A stretch of 12,601 nt of DNA from Beijerinckiaceae bacterium (lineage in GTDB: Bacteria; Pseudomonadota; Alphaproteobacteria; Rhizobiales; Beijerinckiaceae): assembly GCA_947455285.1 (NCBI GenBank), contig CANGOK010000070.1, positions 1 to 12,601 on the forward strand, in the 5' to 3' direction. The position numbers were made by a program, and so were the translations under genes. Below the pieces are notes generated by a model. That model was not told the DNA's origin, did no database searches, and was given only the letters and a program-made list of their open reading frames with translations. Positions 1-6,228 of the stretch are shown in pieces (position 1 is the first letter of the stretch; each line of letters opens with the position of its first letter).

Positions 1-1509
1 GAGAAGCGCCCCACCGTTCAGGTCGGCGATCCCTTCTCCGAAAAGCTGCTGCTGGAAGCCTGCCTCGAAATCATGGGCAAGGGCTGCGTCATCGCCATTC
101 AGGACATGGGCGCCGCTGGCCTCACCTCCTCGGCGGTGGAGATGGGCGCCAAGGGCGGCCTTGGCATCGAGCTCGACCTCGACGCCGTGCCCTGCCGCGA
201 AGAGGGCATGAGCGCCTATGAAATGATGCTCTCCGAGAGCCAGGAGCGCATGCTCATGGTGCTTGATCCCGACCGGGAAGCGGAGGCCGAGGCGGTCTTC
301 CGCAAATGGGGTCTCGATTTCGCCATCGTCGGGCGCACCACCGATACGCTGCGCTTCGTGGTGAAGCATCAGGGTCAGGTGAAGGCCGATCTGCCGATCA
401 TGGAGCTTGGCGACGAAGCGCCGCTCTATGACCGTCCCCATACGCCGACGGCGCCCAAGCCCGTCATCGCGTCTGGCTCGGTCAAGCCGCCCATGTCGAA
501 TCGGGATGCGCTGCTCCAGCTCATCGGCTCGCCCGACCTTTGCTCCAAGCGCTGGGTCTGGGAGCAGTATGACCATCTCATTCTCGGCAACACCGTGCAG
601 CAGCCCGGCGGCGACGCAGCCGTGGTGCGCATCGGCGATGGCCCCAAGGGTCTGGCGCTCTGCACCGACGTGACCCAGCGTTACTGCGAGGCCGATCCCG
701 TACAGGGCGGCCGGCAGGCGGTGGCGGAAGCCTGGCGCAACATCACCGCTGTCGGCGCGACGCCGCTGGCGCTGACCGACAACCTCAACTTCGGCAATCC
801 CGAAAAGCCCGATTACATGGGCCAGTTCGTCGGCTGCCTCGAGGGCATCGGCGACGCCGCCCGCGCGCTCGACTTCCCCATCGTGTCGGGCAATGTCTCG
901 CTCTACAACGAAACGCAGGGACGCGGCATTCTGCCGACCCCCTCGATCGGCGGCGTCGGCCGCATCGACGATGTGACGAAGGCCGCGAGCTTGTCCTTCA
1001 AGGCTGAGGGCGAAGCCATTCTGCTCGTCGGCGAAACGCAAGGCTGGCTCGGTCAGTCCATGTATCTGTGGCAGGTCTGCGGGCGCGAGGAAGGCGCTCC
1101 GCCCCCGGTCGATCTTTCCGCCGAGCGCCGCAATGGCGATTTCGTGCGCGGGCTCATCGGGCAGGGCAAGGTCACGGCGGTGCATGACCTTTCGGACGGC
1201 GGCCTTGCGGTCGCACTCGCCGAGATGGCCATGGCTGGCGGCGTCGGCGCCACGATCACCGCGACGGCTCCCGATCAGCACGCCTTCCTCTTCGGCGAGG
1301 ATCAGGCGCGCTATGTGCTGACCGCCCGCGCTCAGGATGTCGCCGCGATTGAAGCGGCGGCGAAACAGGCGGGCGTTCCCTTGCAGGCGATCGGCCAGAC
1401 CGGCTCTGATTCATTGACGCTGCCGGGCGAGAGCCCCATCGCCATCAGCGCCCTTGCGAACGCCCATGAGGGCTGGCTGCCCGCCTATATGGCCGCCGCC
1501 CCCAAGTGA
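1..1509 (+). CDS. purL: Phosphoribosylformylglycinamidine synthase subunit PurL, C-terminal 502 residues (5' end outside window)
   Basis: PurL is the synthetase subunit of FGAM synthase. It converts FGAR, ATP and glutamine-derived ammonia to FGAM in cytosolic de novo purine synthesis, working with PurQ and PurS. The frame is already open at base 1, so the N-terminus lies upstream. The translation carries signature blocks of small-type PurL: IQDMGAAGLTSS followed by a glycine-rich stretch and the MSAYEMMLSESQERML segment in the first third, LTDNLNFGNPEKP in the middle, and GNVSLYNET with PTPSIGGVG after it. A C-terminal AIRS-type domain contains VHDLSDGGLAVALAEM. The visible 502 residues fit a family length of about 730-740, so roughly a third is missing. 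The stop is followed by a 12-bp tandem duplication and then bolA, 30 bases downstream. The purL-bolA-grxD order is, from memory, common in Rhizobiales. Confidence 0.97.
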   Translation, partial: EKRPTVQVGDPFSEKLLLEACLEIMGKGCVIAIQDMGAAGLTSSAVEMGAKGGLGIELDLDAVPCREEGMSAYEMMLSESQERMLMVLDPDREAEAEAVFRKWGLDFAIVGRTTDTLRFVVKHQGQVKADLPIMELGDEAPLYDRPHTPTAPKPVIASGSVKPPMSNRDALLQLIGSPDLCSKRWVWEQYDHLILGNTVQQPGGDAAVVRIGDGPKGLALCTDVTQRYCEADPVQGGRQAVAEAWRNITAVGATPLALTDNLNFGNPEKPDYMGQFVGCLEGIGDAARALDFPIVSGNVSLYNETQGRGILPTPSIGGVGRIDDVTKAASLSFKAEGEAILLVGETQGWLGQSMYLWQVCGREEGAPPPVDLSAERRNGDFVRGLIGQGKVTAVHDLSDGGLAVALAEMAMAGGVGATITATAPDQHAFLFGEDQARYVLTARAQDVAAIEAAAKQAGVPLQAIGQTGSDSLTLPGESPIAISALANAHEGWLPAYMAAAPK

Positions 1510-1526
1510 ACTGACAAGTGAACTGA
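1503..1526 (+). repeat. Perfect 12-bp tandem duplication across the purL stop codon
   Basis: The unit CAAGTGAACTGA occurs twice head to tail (1503-1514 and 1515-1526). It covers the last codons and TGA stop of purL, so the stop is duplicated just downstream. The second copy ends where the bolA ribosome-binding site begins. It looks like a small slippage duplication. No function is implied beyond lengthening the purL-bolA spacer. Confidence 0.9.
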
Positions 1527-1539
1527 AAGGAACCGCCTC

Positions 1540-1773
1540 ATGGCGATGGAAGCGATTGAGATCGAACGCCTCATCAAGGCCGCTTTGCCTGACGCACAGG
1601 TGGAGATTCAGGATCTGGCGGGCGACGGCGATCATTATGCGGCCAAGGTCGTCTCCGAGGCCTTCCGCGGCAAGACGCGCGTGCAGCAGCACCAGATCGT
1701 CTATGCGGCCCTGAAGGGCGAGATGGGCGGCGCGCTCCATGCGCTGGCCCTGACCACCTCGGCGCCCCTCTAG
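1540..1773 (+). CDS. bolA: BolA family protein
   Basis: A 77-residue BolA-type protein. Proteins of this family bind CGFS monothiol glutaredoxins and share a [2Fe-2S] cluster with them, acting in cytosolic iron-sulfur or iron regulation. The translation shows the fold's signature: a DHYAAKVVSEAF segment (His32) followed by FRGKTRVQQHQIVYAAL, with His51 in the recognisable VY-containing helix, and His67 near the C-terminus. The usual Arg before the conserved His is Gln here, which I recall as common in alphaproteobacterial members beside grxD. The ATG at 1540 is preceded by AAAGGA at 1526-1531, a good ribosome-binding site. The gene lies between purL and the glutaredoxin gene on the same strand, matching the physical partnership of BolA with Grx4-type proteins. 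No regulatory DNA-binding role is implied. Confidence 0.93.
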   Translation: MAMEAIEIERLIKAALPDAQVEIQDLAGDGDHYAAKVVSEAFRGKTRVQQHQIVYAALKGEMGGALHALALTTSAPL

Positions 1774-1799
1774 CTCTCTGGGCATGGGGCCGCAGGCTC

Positions 1800-1807
1800 G
1801 CTATATT
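1800..1807 (+). promoter_or_regulatory. Candidate -10 element upstream of the glutaredoxin gene
   Basis: GCTATATT matches 7 of 8 positions of the alphaproteobacterial housekeeping -10 consensus GCTANAWC (recalled from Caulobacter work). It lies 45 bases before the glutaredoxin ATG, in the 79-base bolA-grxD gap. The -35 region about 17 bases upstream is poor, so this is a tentative internal promoter. The rest of the gap shows no other signal. Confidence 0.4.
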
Positions 1808-1852
1808 ACACCCAAGCCGCACCCTTGACGTCGGCCAGAAAGGAACAGCCAC

Positions 1853-2194
1853 ATGGCCAGCATTCAGGACGAAATCAAACAGGAACTCTCCGGCACCGAA
1901 GTCGTGCTCTTCATGAAGGGCACGCCCCAGATGCCCATGTGCGGGTTCTCCGGTCAGGTCGTGCAGATCCTCGATTACCTCGGCGTCGAGTACAAGGGCG
2001 TGAATGTGCTCGCCAATGAAGAAATCCGCCAGGGCGTGAAGGAATTCTCCAACTGGCCGACGATTCCCCAGCTCTATGTGAAGGGCGAGTTCATCGGCGG
2101 TTGCGACATCGTGCGCGAGATGTTCCAGACCGGCGAGCTCGTCACCTATCTGAGCGAACAGGGCGTCGCCTGCCAGCAGCCCGGTCAGGGCTGA
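1853..2194 (+). CDS. grxD: Monothiol glutaredoxin, CGFS type (Grx4/GrxD family)
   Basis: A 113-residue single-domain glutaredoxin. The active-site motif is CGFS at residues 30-33 (MPMCGFSGQ), with the upstream Lys22 in LFMKGTP, the cis-proline block WPTIPQLYV at 68-76 and the glutathione-binding GGCDI at 82-86. These are the hallmarks of the Grx4 group, whose main role is binding a glutathione-ligated [2Fe-2S] cluster as a homodimer or with BolA, for cluster delivery and iron sensing, rather than disulfide reduction. The length is normal for the family. ATG 1853 is preceded by AGAAAGGAA (1837-1845), a suitable ribosome-binding site. The bolA gene lies 79 bases upstream on the same strand, so the two partners are encoded together, possibly with an extra promoter in between. 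Confidence 0.97.
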   Translation: MASIQDEIKQELSGTEVVLFMKGTPQMPMCGFSGQVVQILDYLGVEYKGVNVLANEEIRQGVKEFSNWPTIPQLYVKGEFIGGCDIVREMFQTGELVTYLSEQGVACQQPGQG

Positions 2195-2203
2195 ATTTTC
2201 GGC

Positions 2204-2224
2204 GCGCGCGGATCGTCCGCGCGC
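2204..2224 (+). other. GC-rich hairpin after grxD
   Basis: A perfect 9-bp inverted repeat (GCGCGCGGA and TCCGCGCGC with a 3-base TCG loop) lies 10 bases after the glutaredoxin stop and 19 bases before the next start. It would form a very stable RNA hairpin. There is no T-run on either strand, so it is not a canonical intrinsic terminator. It may be a processing or attenuation element, or simply GC-rich sequence. Confidence 0.4.
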
Positions 2225-2242
2225 CCATCTCTGGCCCAACGC

Positions 2243-3175
2243 ATGAGCCTCCCCATGACGCCTTGGTCCAAAATGCGCGCCCGGTTCGCCAGTGTCCTGC
2301 TGGCGGCCGCAGCCGTTCAAGCCTTATCCAGCGCGCCTGCCGAGGCTGTGACCGGGCGGCTCAATATCGAAGTCGCCGGCCAGAAACGCACCGCCGTCTT
2401 CGTCGAGCCCGAAAGGCTCAAGCGCTCGCCCCGCACCGTCGTCATCGTGCTGCATGGCGCAAGCAATGGGTCGGGACGGCGTATACAGACCAATCTTGGT
2501 CTTGATGAATTTCTGCGAGCCTCTGGCGCAGTCGCCGTTTATCCCGATGCGATGGACGGCGGTTGGAATCTGACCGGCGGCGTCGGTCCTGACGATCCCG
2601 CCTTCATGCGCGCCCTCGCCGCACGGCTGGTCGCCGACGGGGTGGCCGACAAGCGCAAGATTTTTCTCATGGGCGTTTCGACCGGCGGCATGCTGGCCCT
2701 GCGCATCGGCTGTCAGTCGCCTGATTATCTCGCGGGCGTGGGCGCGCTCATCGCGGGCCTTCCCGCTGGCCTCGTCGCGGGCTGCAAGCCGCCGCCGCTG
2801 GCGTTTTTTCTTATTAACGGCACGGCTAATCCGCTGGCGCCCTATCAGGGTGGGCTGGCGAATTTGGCGGGCTTCAAGCAGGAGGTCGCTTCGGCGGAGG
2901 CGACGCTTGCGCCCTTTGCCGCGGCCAATGAATGTTCCGCTCAGCGCGTCACTCGCGAATTTCCTGACCGCGATCCCACCGACGGCTCGCGCGTCGTCAT
3001 GGAGCGGCTTGTCGGCTGCAAGCATTTGGTGGAGCTGGTGCGTGTCGAGGGCGGCGGCCATACGCTGCCGGGCCGGCCCGCGCGGTCCGACCGCGGCCAG
3101 AGCGTCGGCGCCCAGAATCGAGACGTTAACGTGAGCCGGCTGATCACCGAATTCCTGCGCCAGAGCCAGCGTTAG
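2243..3175 (+). CDS. Secreted LpqC / PHB-depolymerase-like alpha/beta hydrolase with Asn at the catalytic Asp position
   Basis: A 310-residue alpha/beta-hydrolase of the esterase family related to LpqC, extracellular PHB depolymerases and feruloyl esterases. The N-terminus has a basic region (Lys10, Arg12, Arg14), a hydrophobic stretch and an SAPAEA cleavage site, so export is likely. The oxyanion block is VVIVLHGASNGSG and the nucleophile elbow is GVSTGG (Ser146). The catalytic His lies in GGGHTLPG (His273), matching the family's GGGHTWPG. The segment that in relatives reads GTADPLVPY is GTANPLAPY here, so the expected catalytic Asp is Asn196 (AAT at 2828-2830). It could be a weakened or re-tuned esterase, a non-catalytic binder, or use another acid. 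ATG 2243 is assumed; ATG 2255 or 2273 would also leave a signal peptide. The 3' end overlaps the stop of the convergent DUF167 gene. Confidence 0.85.
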   Translation: MSLPMTPWSKMRARFASVLLAAAAVQALSSAPAEAVTGRLNIEVAGQKRTAVFVEPERLKRSPRTVVIVLHGASNGSGRRIQTNLGLDEFLRASGAVAVYPDAMDGGWNLTGGVGPDDPAFMRALAARLVADGVADKRKIFLMGVSTGGMLALRIGCQSPDYLAGVGALIAGLPAGLVAGCKPPPLAFFLINGTANPLAPYQGGLANLAGFKQEVASAEATLAPFAAANECSAQRVTREFPDRDPTDGSRVVMERLVGCKHLVELVRVEGGGHTLPGRPARSDRGQSVGAQNRDVNVSRLITEFLRQSQR

Positions 3176-3495
3176 GCGAGGCCTCTCAGCGTCTTGAGCC
3201 GCGCGACGATGGGTTCCGGCGCGCCTTCGATGCGAATCACCTTGGTGCGGCCAGTCGCCCCTGAGGAGAGGCTGAGGGAGCGTACGGGAACATCCAGCGC
3301 CTTCGCCAAGGTTCGCAACAGGGCGTCATTCGCCTTGCCATCTTCCGGCACTGCCCGCACCCGCGCTTTCAGCACGCTGCGTCCGTCCGACAGGGTCTCG
3401 ATGGTTTCAATGGTGTCGCGGGAGGATTTTGGCGTCAACCGCAGGCTGAGCAGCACCGCTTCGCCGCTCACCCGCCACGGAGGCTCGACGCTCAC
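3172..3495 (-). CDS. DUF167 / YggU family protein, GTG start
   Basis: The 107-residue product matches the DUF167 (YggU) family: a small alpha/beta domain with unknown biochemical role. Recognisable blocks are an N-terminal PPWR stretch, the beta strand LSLRLTPKSSRD, the family's hallmark VRAVPEDGKANDALLRTLAKALDVP, and SLSLSSGATGRTKVIRIEG. The frame stays open upstream to 3672, but that extension overlaps yggT in another frame and contains no family sequence. GTG 3495 is the start that gives a family-sized protein; it falls one base after the yggT TGA, with GAGG overlapping as a possible ribosome-binding site, so the pair is probably translationally coupled. The yggT-yggU pairing is also known from E. 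coli. The TAA stop (3174-3172) overlaps the TAG of the convergent esterase gene. Confidence 0.85.
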   Translation of the reverse strand: MSVEPPWRVSGEAVLLSLRLTPKSSRDTIETIETLSDGRSVLKARVRAVPEDGKANDALLRTLAKALDVPVRSLSLSSGATGRTKVIRIEGAPEPIVARLKTLRGLA

Positions 3496-3496
3496 C

Positions 3497-3790
3497 TCAG
3501 AGGCCGACAAGTCGCGGCAAGTCTCTATGGACGAAATCCCGCAGGAACCCGACGATAAGCAAAAGGATGACCGGCGAAATGTCGAGCCCGCCCATATTCG
3601 GCAGGAATCGGCGAATCGGTTGCAGCGCAGGCTCCACAATTGCGTTAAGGCCATTCCAGACCGAGCGAACAATTTGATTATGGAAATTAACGACGTTGAA
3701 GGAGATCAGCCAGGACATGAGCGCAACCAGAATGATCGCCCACCAATATAGCCAAAGGACCGTGTCGATCAGGTTGAGAACCGCATACAT
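3497..3790 (-). CDS. yggT: YggT family integral membrane protein
   Basis: A 97-residue inner-membrane protein of the YggT family, linked in various bacteria to osmotic tolerance and, in Gram-positive relatives and chloroplasts, to division or membrane organisation. The molecular role is not settled. The sequence shows two hydrophobic segments, about residues 5-31 (rich in Trp and Leu) and 70-87. Between them is the family signature EPALQPIRRFLPNMGGLDIS, followed by SPVILLLIVGFL. The start ATG 3790 is preceded by TTAGGAG, a good ribosome-binding site. It is followed after one base by the GTG of the DUF167 gene. The intergenic stretch upstream, 3791-3893, holds no recognisable gene or strong promoter for this strand. 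Confidence 0.95.
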   Translation of the reverse strand: MYAVLNLIDTVLWLYWWAIILVALMSWLISFNVVNFHNQIVRSVWNGLNAIVEPALQPIRRFLPNMGGLDISPVILLLIVGFLRDFVHRDLPRLVGL

Positions 3791-3893
3791 CTCGAACTCC
3801 TAAGCTGGCCTAGTGAGGTGTAGCGGCGCAGGCGCCTTCCGGCAAGGTTTCGGGCGCAGGCGAGCTGAAATGACGATCATGCCGCGATTTGCG

Positions 3894-3923
3894 TTGACAG
3901 ATACGCCCGGCGCCCGCTAAACA
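3894..3923 (+). promoter_or_regulatory. Promoter of the tRNA-Ala gene
   Basis: A perfect TTGACA -35 box at 3894-3899 is followed 16 bases later by GCTAAACA (3916-3923), which matches 6 of 8 positions of the alphaproteobacterial -10 consensus GCTANAWC. The tRNA begins at 3935, at a distance suiting a start a few bases upstream of the mature 5' end. Stable RNA genes usually carry near-consensus promoters, which fits. Confidence 0.75.
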
Positions 3924-3934
3924 CCCCCTACCTT

Positions 3935-4010
3935 GGGGCTGTAGCTCAGTTGGGAGAGCGCGTCGTTCGCAATGACGAGGCCAGCGGTTCGATCCCGCTC
4001 AGCTCCACCA
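3935..4010 (+). tRNA. tRNA-Ala(CGC)
   Basis: A complete 76-base cloverleaf including an encoded CCA. The acceptor stem GGGGCTG pairs with CAGCTCC and contains the G3:U70 wobble pair that identifies alanine tRNAs. The D arm is GCTC/GAGC. The anticodon stem CGTCG/TGACG closes the 7-base loop TTCGCAA, giving anticodon CGC, which reads GCG codons. The T arm is AGCGG/CCGCT around TTCGATC. GCG is a frequent alanine codon in this GC-rich window. No integrase or attachment-site duplication is seen at its 3' end. The following 29 bases before the next stop codon contain only a weak T-rich patch. Confidence 0.97.
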
Positions 4011-4039
4011 GGTTTCTTAATCTCCCACACACGCGTTCC

Positions 4040-4885
4040 CTAAACAGGCGCCGCCTCGCCCTCGACGGTGGTGCGCAGCATCAGGCGGCGCTCGCCCGCC
4101 GGAAAATCCGTGCGCGCATGCATGGAGCAGCGGTTGTCCCAGATGAGCAGATCGCGCGGACGCCAGACATGGGCGTAGAGCCATTCGGGCTTTTCGGCAT
4201 GGTCGAAGACGCGGCCGAGCAGGCGTGCGCTGTCTTCCTCTGACAGACCCTCGACCCGTTCGGTCATCAACCGATTCACATAGACGGCCTTTCGGCCGGT
4301 CTCGTCATGGGTGCGAAAAACGGGATGGGAAGATTCCGCGAAGGCGGTCGTTCCCTTCCCATCGCCCTTCTGGACCGAGCCGTAGTTGTAATGATGAAAG
4401 GCGCGCTTGCCCTCGAGCGGCGCGCGCACATCCTCGGGCAGGGTCTCGTAGGCCGCATAGCCATTGGCGAAGACGGTGTCGCCGCCATGGGAGGGAACCT
4501 CCACCGAGTAGAGGCATGTACCCTTGTGGGGAATGGCCGCGTGCAGCATGTCGTGATGGAACATCATCTCGCCATCCGGCAGCGCGCCGATGGGCTCGCC
4601 ATTCTCGCGGATGTTCGAAATGAGCATGATGTTGTCGAGCAACCGGTCGAAGCCCGGTGGACGAAAAGCCTTGGGCCGCGCCAACTGGCCGATCTTCCCG
4701 AAGATCGTTGTGACGTCGAGAAGGTTCTGCTGGCTGAGATCCTGATCACGGAACAGGAGCACCAGATGTTTCAGCCATGCGGCGTGGATGGCTTCGCGCA
4801 CGTCCTGCGCAAGCGGCGCCGTCAGATCGACGCCGCGAATCTCCGCGCCGATGTGGGGGGCGAGGGGGATGATCTCCATGGTCAT
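4040..4885 (-). CDS. TauD/TfdA family 2-oxoglutarate/Fe(II) dioxygenase
   Basis: A 281-residue member of the TauD/TfdA fold family (taurine, 2,4-D and related dioxygenases). These enzymes couple oxidative decarboxylation of 2-oxoglutarate to hydroxylation of a substrate, often a sulfonate, aryloxy-acid or small carboxylate. The iron ligands are His110 and Asp112 in MFHHDM and His256 in SMHART. Arg271 (LMLRTTV), 15 residues after the distal His, sits where TauD has its 2-oxoglutarate-binding arginine. Opening PLAPHIGAEIRGVDL and mid-protein GDTVFANGYAAYE are also typical. The substrate cannot be read from sequence. The start may be ATG 4885 or ATG 4879; an AAGGGAA lies about 11 bases before the first. 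The ArsC-like gene ends 33 bases upstream on the same strand, so they may be co-transcribed. No transporter for a sulfonate adjoins it. Confidence 0.9.
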   Translation of the reverse strand: MTMEIIPLAPHIGAEIRGVDLTAPLAQDVREAIHAAWLKHLVLLFRDQDLSQQNLLDVTTIFGKIGQLARPKAFRPPGFDRLLDNIMLISNIRENGEPIGALPDGEMMFHHDMLHAAIPHKGTCLYSVEVPSHGGDTVFANGYAAYETLPEDVRAPLEGKRAFHHYNYGSVQKGDGKGTTAFAESSHPVFRTHDETGRKAVYVNRLMTERVEGLSEEDSARLLGRVFDHAEKPEWLYAHVWRPRDLLIWDNRCSMHARTDFPAGERRLMLRTTVEGEAAPV

Positions 4886-4918
4886 CAGGCGTCCGTTCCC
4901 TTGTCGTGCGTCGCAGGC

Positions 4919-5272
4919 TTATTTCGCCTGAAACAGCTCTTTATAAAGCTCCGCCTTGAATCCCAGCACGCGGCGGTCGCCGAGGTCAAGGAGAGGGCGT
5001 TTGATCATGGAAGGCTGGCTCGCCATCAAGGCCACGGCCTTGGCGGCGTTGAGGTCTGCGCGCTCCGCTTCAGGCAGTTTGCGGAAGGTGAGCCCCGCGC
5101 GGTTCAAAACCTTTTCCCAGCCCAGTTCCTCGACCCATTGCGCGAGCTGCGCCTTATCCGCGCCCTGCGATTTATAATCGTGGAAGTCATAGGCGATGGC
5201 GTGATCGGTCAGCCACGCGCGCGCCTTGGCCACGGTGTCGCAGTTCTTGATGCCATACATCTTGGGGGTCAT
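4919..5272 (-). CDS. ArsC/Spx-family protein (YffB-like putative reductase)
   Basis: A 117-residue thioredoxin-fold protein of the ArsC/Spx/YffB superfamily. The N-terminus MYGIKNCDTVAKARAWL carries a single active-site-type Cys11 in the KNCDT motif, typical of the YffB branch. The block SQPSMIKRPLL (85-95) corresponds to the NPSLIKRP segment of the family. YffB members may be glutathione-dependent thiol reductases; arsenate reduction is unproven for this branch and no other ars gene is present. The open frame extends upstream to 5329, but the ATG at 5272 is chosen because homology begins there and the extension overlaps the terminator region. The gene starts 38 bases after a strong intrinsic terminator, so it needs its own promoter, which I could not identify confidently. 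Confidence 0.88.
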   Translation of the reverse strand: MTPKMYGIKNCDTVAKARAWLTDHAIAYDFHDYKSQGADKAQLAQWVEELGWEKVLNRAGLTFRKLPEAERADLNAAKAVALMASQPSMIKRPLLDLGDRRVLGFKAELYKELFQAK

Positions 5273-5309
5273 GAATTCATCTCTTGCTTGTCCCGCAAGG
5301 CGAATAGTC

Positions 5310-5340
5310 AAAAAAAGAGCCGGGCGCAAACCCGGCGCTT
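5310..5340 (-). terminator. Rho-independent terminator after the crotonase gene
   Basis: Read on the minus strand, the inverted repeat GCCGGG/CCCGGC (5336-5331 and 5324-5319, loop of 6) is extended by an outer AAG/CTT pairing after one A:G mismatch. It is followed directly by a run of seven T (plus-strand A5310-A5316). It begins 10 bases after the crotonase stop, a textbook terminator for the marR-crotonase transcript, and separates it from the ArsC-like gene. Confidence 0.9.
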
Positions 5341-5350
5341 TGGTTTCGAT

Positions 5351-6196
5351 TCAGCTCTTCTTGCGCTCGGCTGCGCGCTGGCGATCGTAGTTTTCAAGAC
5401 CGGGACGGAAGACCTTTTCGTCGAGGAATTGCTTGAGTGACTCCTCGCGTCCGCCTTCCTGATCGACGAAGCGCAGCGCATCGGATTTGGCGGCGAGATA
5501 GTCCTGCGCCTGCGCTTCTGTCATGCCGCGCACCGCGCGAATGCCGTCCTTTGTATAGCGTAGGGTCGCCGGATTTTTCTGTGCGAGACGGCGGGCGAGC
5601 TTCAGGGTTTCTTCGCGCAGCTGGTCCTTGGGAACCGAATAGTTCACAAGGCCCATCGTCGCGGCCTTCTTGCCATCGAATGTGTCGCCGGTGATGGCGT
5701 AGAACATGGCGTCGCGGCTGTTCAGCGCATTGACCACGTTCCAGCTCACGATGCCGCCGGGAATGATGCCCCAGTTGATTTCCGAAAGACCGAAGGTCGC
5801 TTCATCAGCGGCGATGGCGAGATCGCAGGCGATGAGCTGGGTGAAGGCGCCGCCGAAGCAGAAGCCGTTCACCATGGCGATGGTGGCCTTGGGGAATTTC
5901 GACAGGCGCTGCCAACGCCAGCTGTGGGAATTTTCGGCGGCTTCAAAACGCGCAGCGGGCTTGCTATCGTTCTCGCGGAAGAACAATTTAAGATCCTGTC
6001 CCGCGCAGAAAGCTTCACCGGCGCCCGTCACGATCAGTACGCGCGTCTTGGGATCGGTCGCGAGCGTGCGCAGAGCGTCATTGCAGTCCGCATGCAATTG
6101 CGGGCTCATGGCGTTGCGCTTTTCTGGACGATTGAAGATCAACCATGTGACGCCATCGTCTTCCTGAACGATCTTGATCGTTTCGTATTCTTTCAT
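5351..6196 (-). CDS. Crotonase resembling hydroxycinnamoyl-CoA hydratase/lyase
   Basis: A 281-residue enoyl-CoA hydratase/isomerase superfamily protein. It shares with p-hydroxycinnamoyl-CoA hydratase/lyase (HCHL/Ech/FerB) the start FNRPEKRNAMSP, the oxyanion-hole block MVNGFCFGGAF, ACDLAIAADEATFGLSEINWGI (catalytic-type Glu139) and the tail EGGREESLKQFLDEK with RPGLENY. Like HCHL it has only one of the two Glu of classical enoyl-CoA hydratase: position 119 is Thr. By comparison with HCHL from memory, the phenol-contacting residues differ: Tyr75 is Phe72, Ser123 is Thr119 and Tyr239 is Ala235. The fold and subfamily are confident; use of ferulate or coumarate is doubtful, and a related unsaturated acyl-CoA may be the substrate. 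A strong GAGGAGGAAG lies 4 bases before ATG 6196. It follows marR by 32 bases and ends at a terminator. Confidence 0.88.
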   Translation of the reverse strand: MKEYETIKIVQEDDGVTWLIFNRPEKRNAMSPQLHADCNDALRTLATDPKTRVLIVTGAGEAFCAGQDLKLFFRENDSKPAARFEAAENSHSWRWQRLSKFPKATIAMVNGFCFGGAFTQLIACDLAIAADEATFGLSEINWGIIPGGIVSWNVVNALNSRDAMFYAITGDTFDGKKAATMGLVNYSVPKDQLREETLKLARRLAQKNPATLRYTKDGIRAVRGMTEAQAQDYLAAKSDALRFVDQEGGREESLKQFLDEKVFRPGLENYDRQRAAERKKS

Positions 6197-6228
6197 TTCG
6201 CTTCCTCCTCTTATGGCCTGCCGGAGCT

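Noticed and set aside
1574..2320. A 248-codon minus-strand open frame
   Set aside because: It covers bolA and grxD antisense. Both of those are unmistakable on the plus strand.
2324..3061. A 245-codon minus-strand open frame
   Set aside because: It lies wholly inside the esterase gene on the opposite strand, with no family features.
3496..3672. N-terminal extension of the DUF167 gene to 3672
   Set aside because: The extension overlaps yggT in another frame and contains Cys/Ser-rich sequence without family similarity. GTG 3495 gives the usual protein length.
3935..4010. The tRNA-Ala gene as an integration site for a mobile element
   Set aside because: No integrase, no repeated tRNA 3' end and no composition break were seen on either side within the window.
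4919..5272. An arsenic resistance function
   Set aside because: The protein belongs to the YffB/Spx-like branch with a single KNCDT cysteine, and no arsR, arsB or acr3 gene is present.
5273..5329. N-terminal extension of the ArsC-like gene to 5329
   Set aside because: It would include sequence of the intrinsic terminator, and similarity to the family begins at the ATG at 5272.
4307..5440. A 377-codon plus-strand open frame
   Set aside because: It runs antisense across the dioxygenase, the ArsC-like gene and the terminator, and its translation shows no recognisable domain. Long antisense frames are expected in GC-rich coding DNA.
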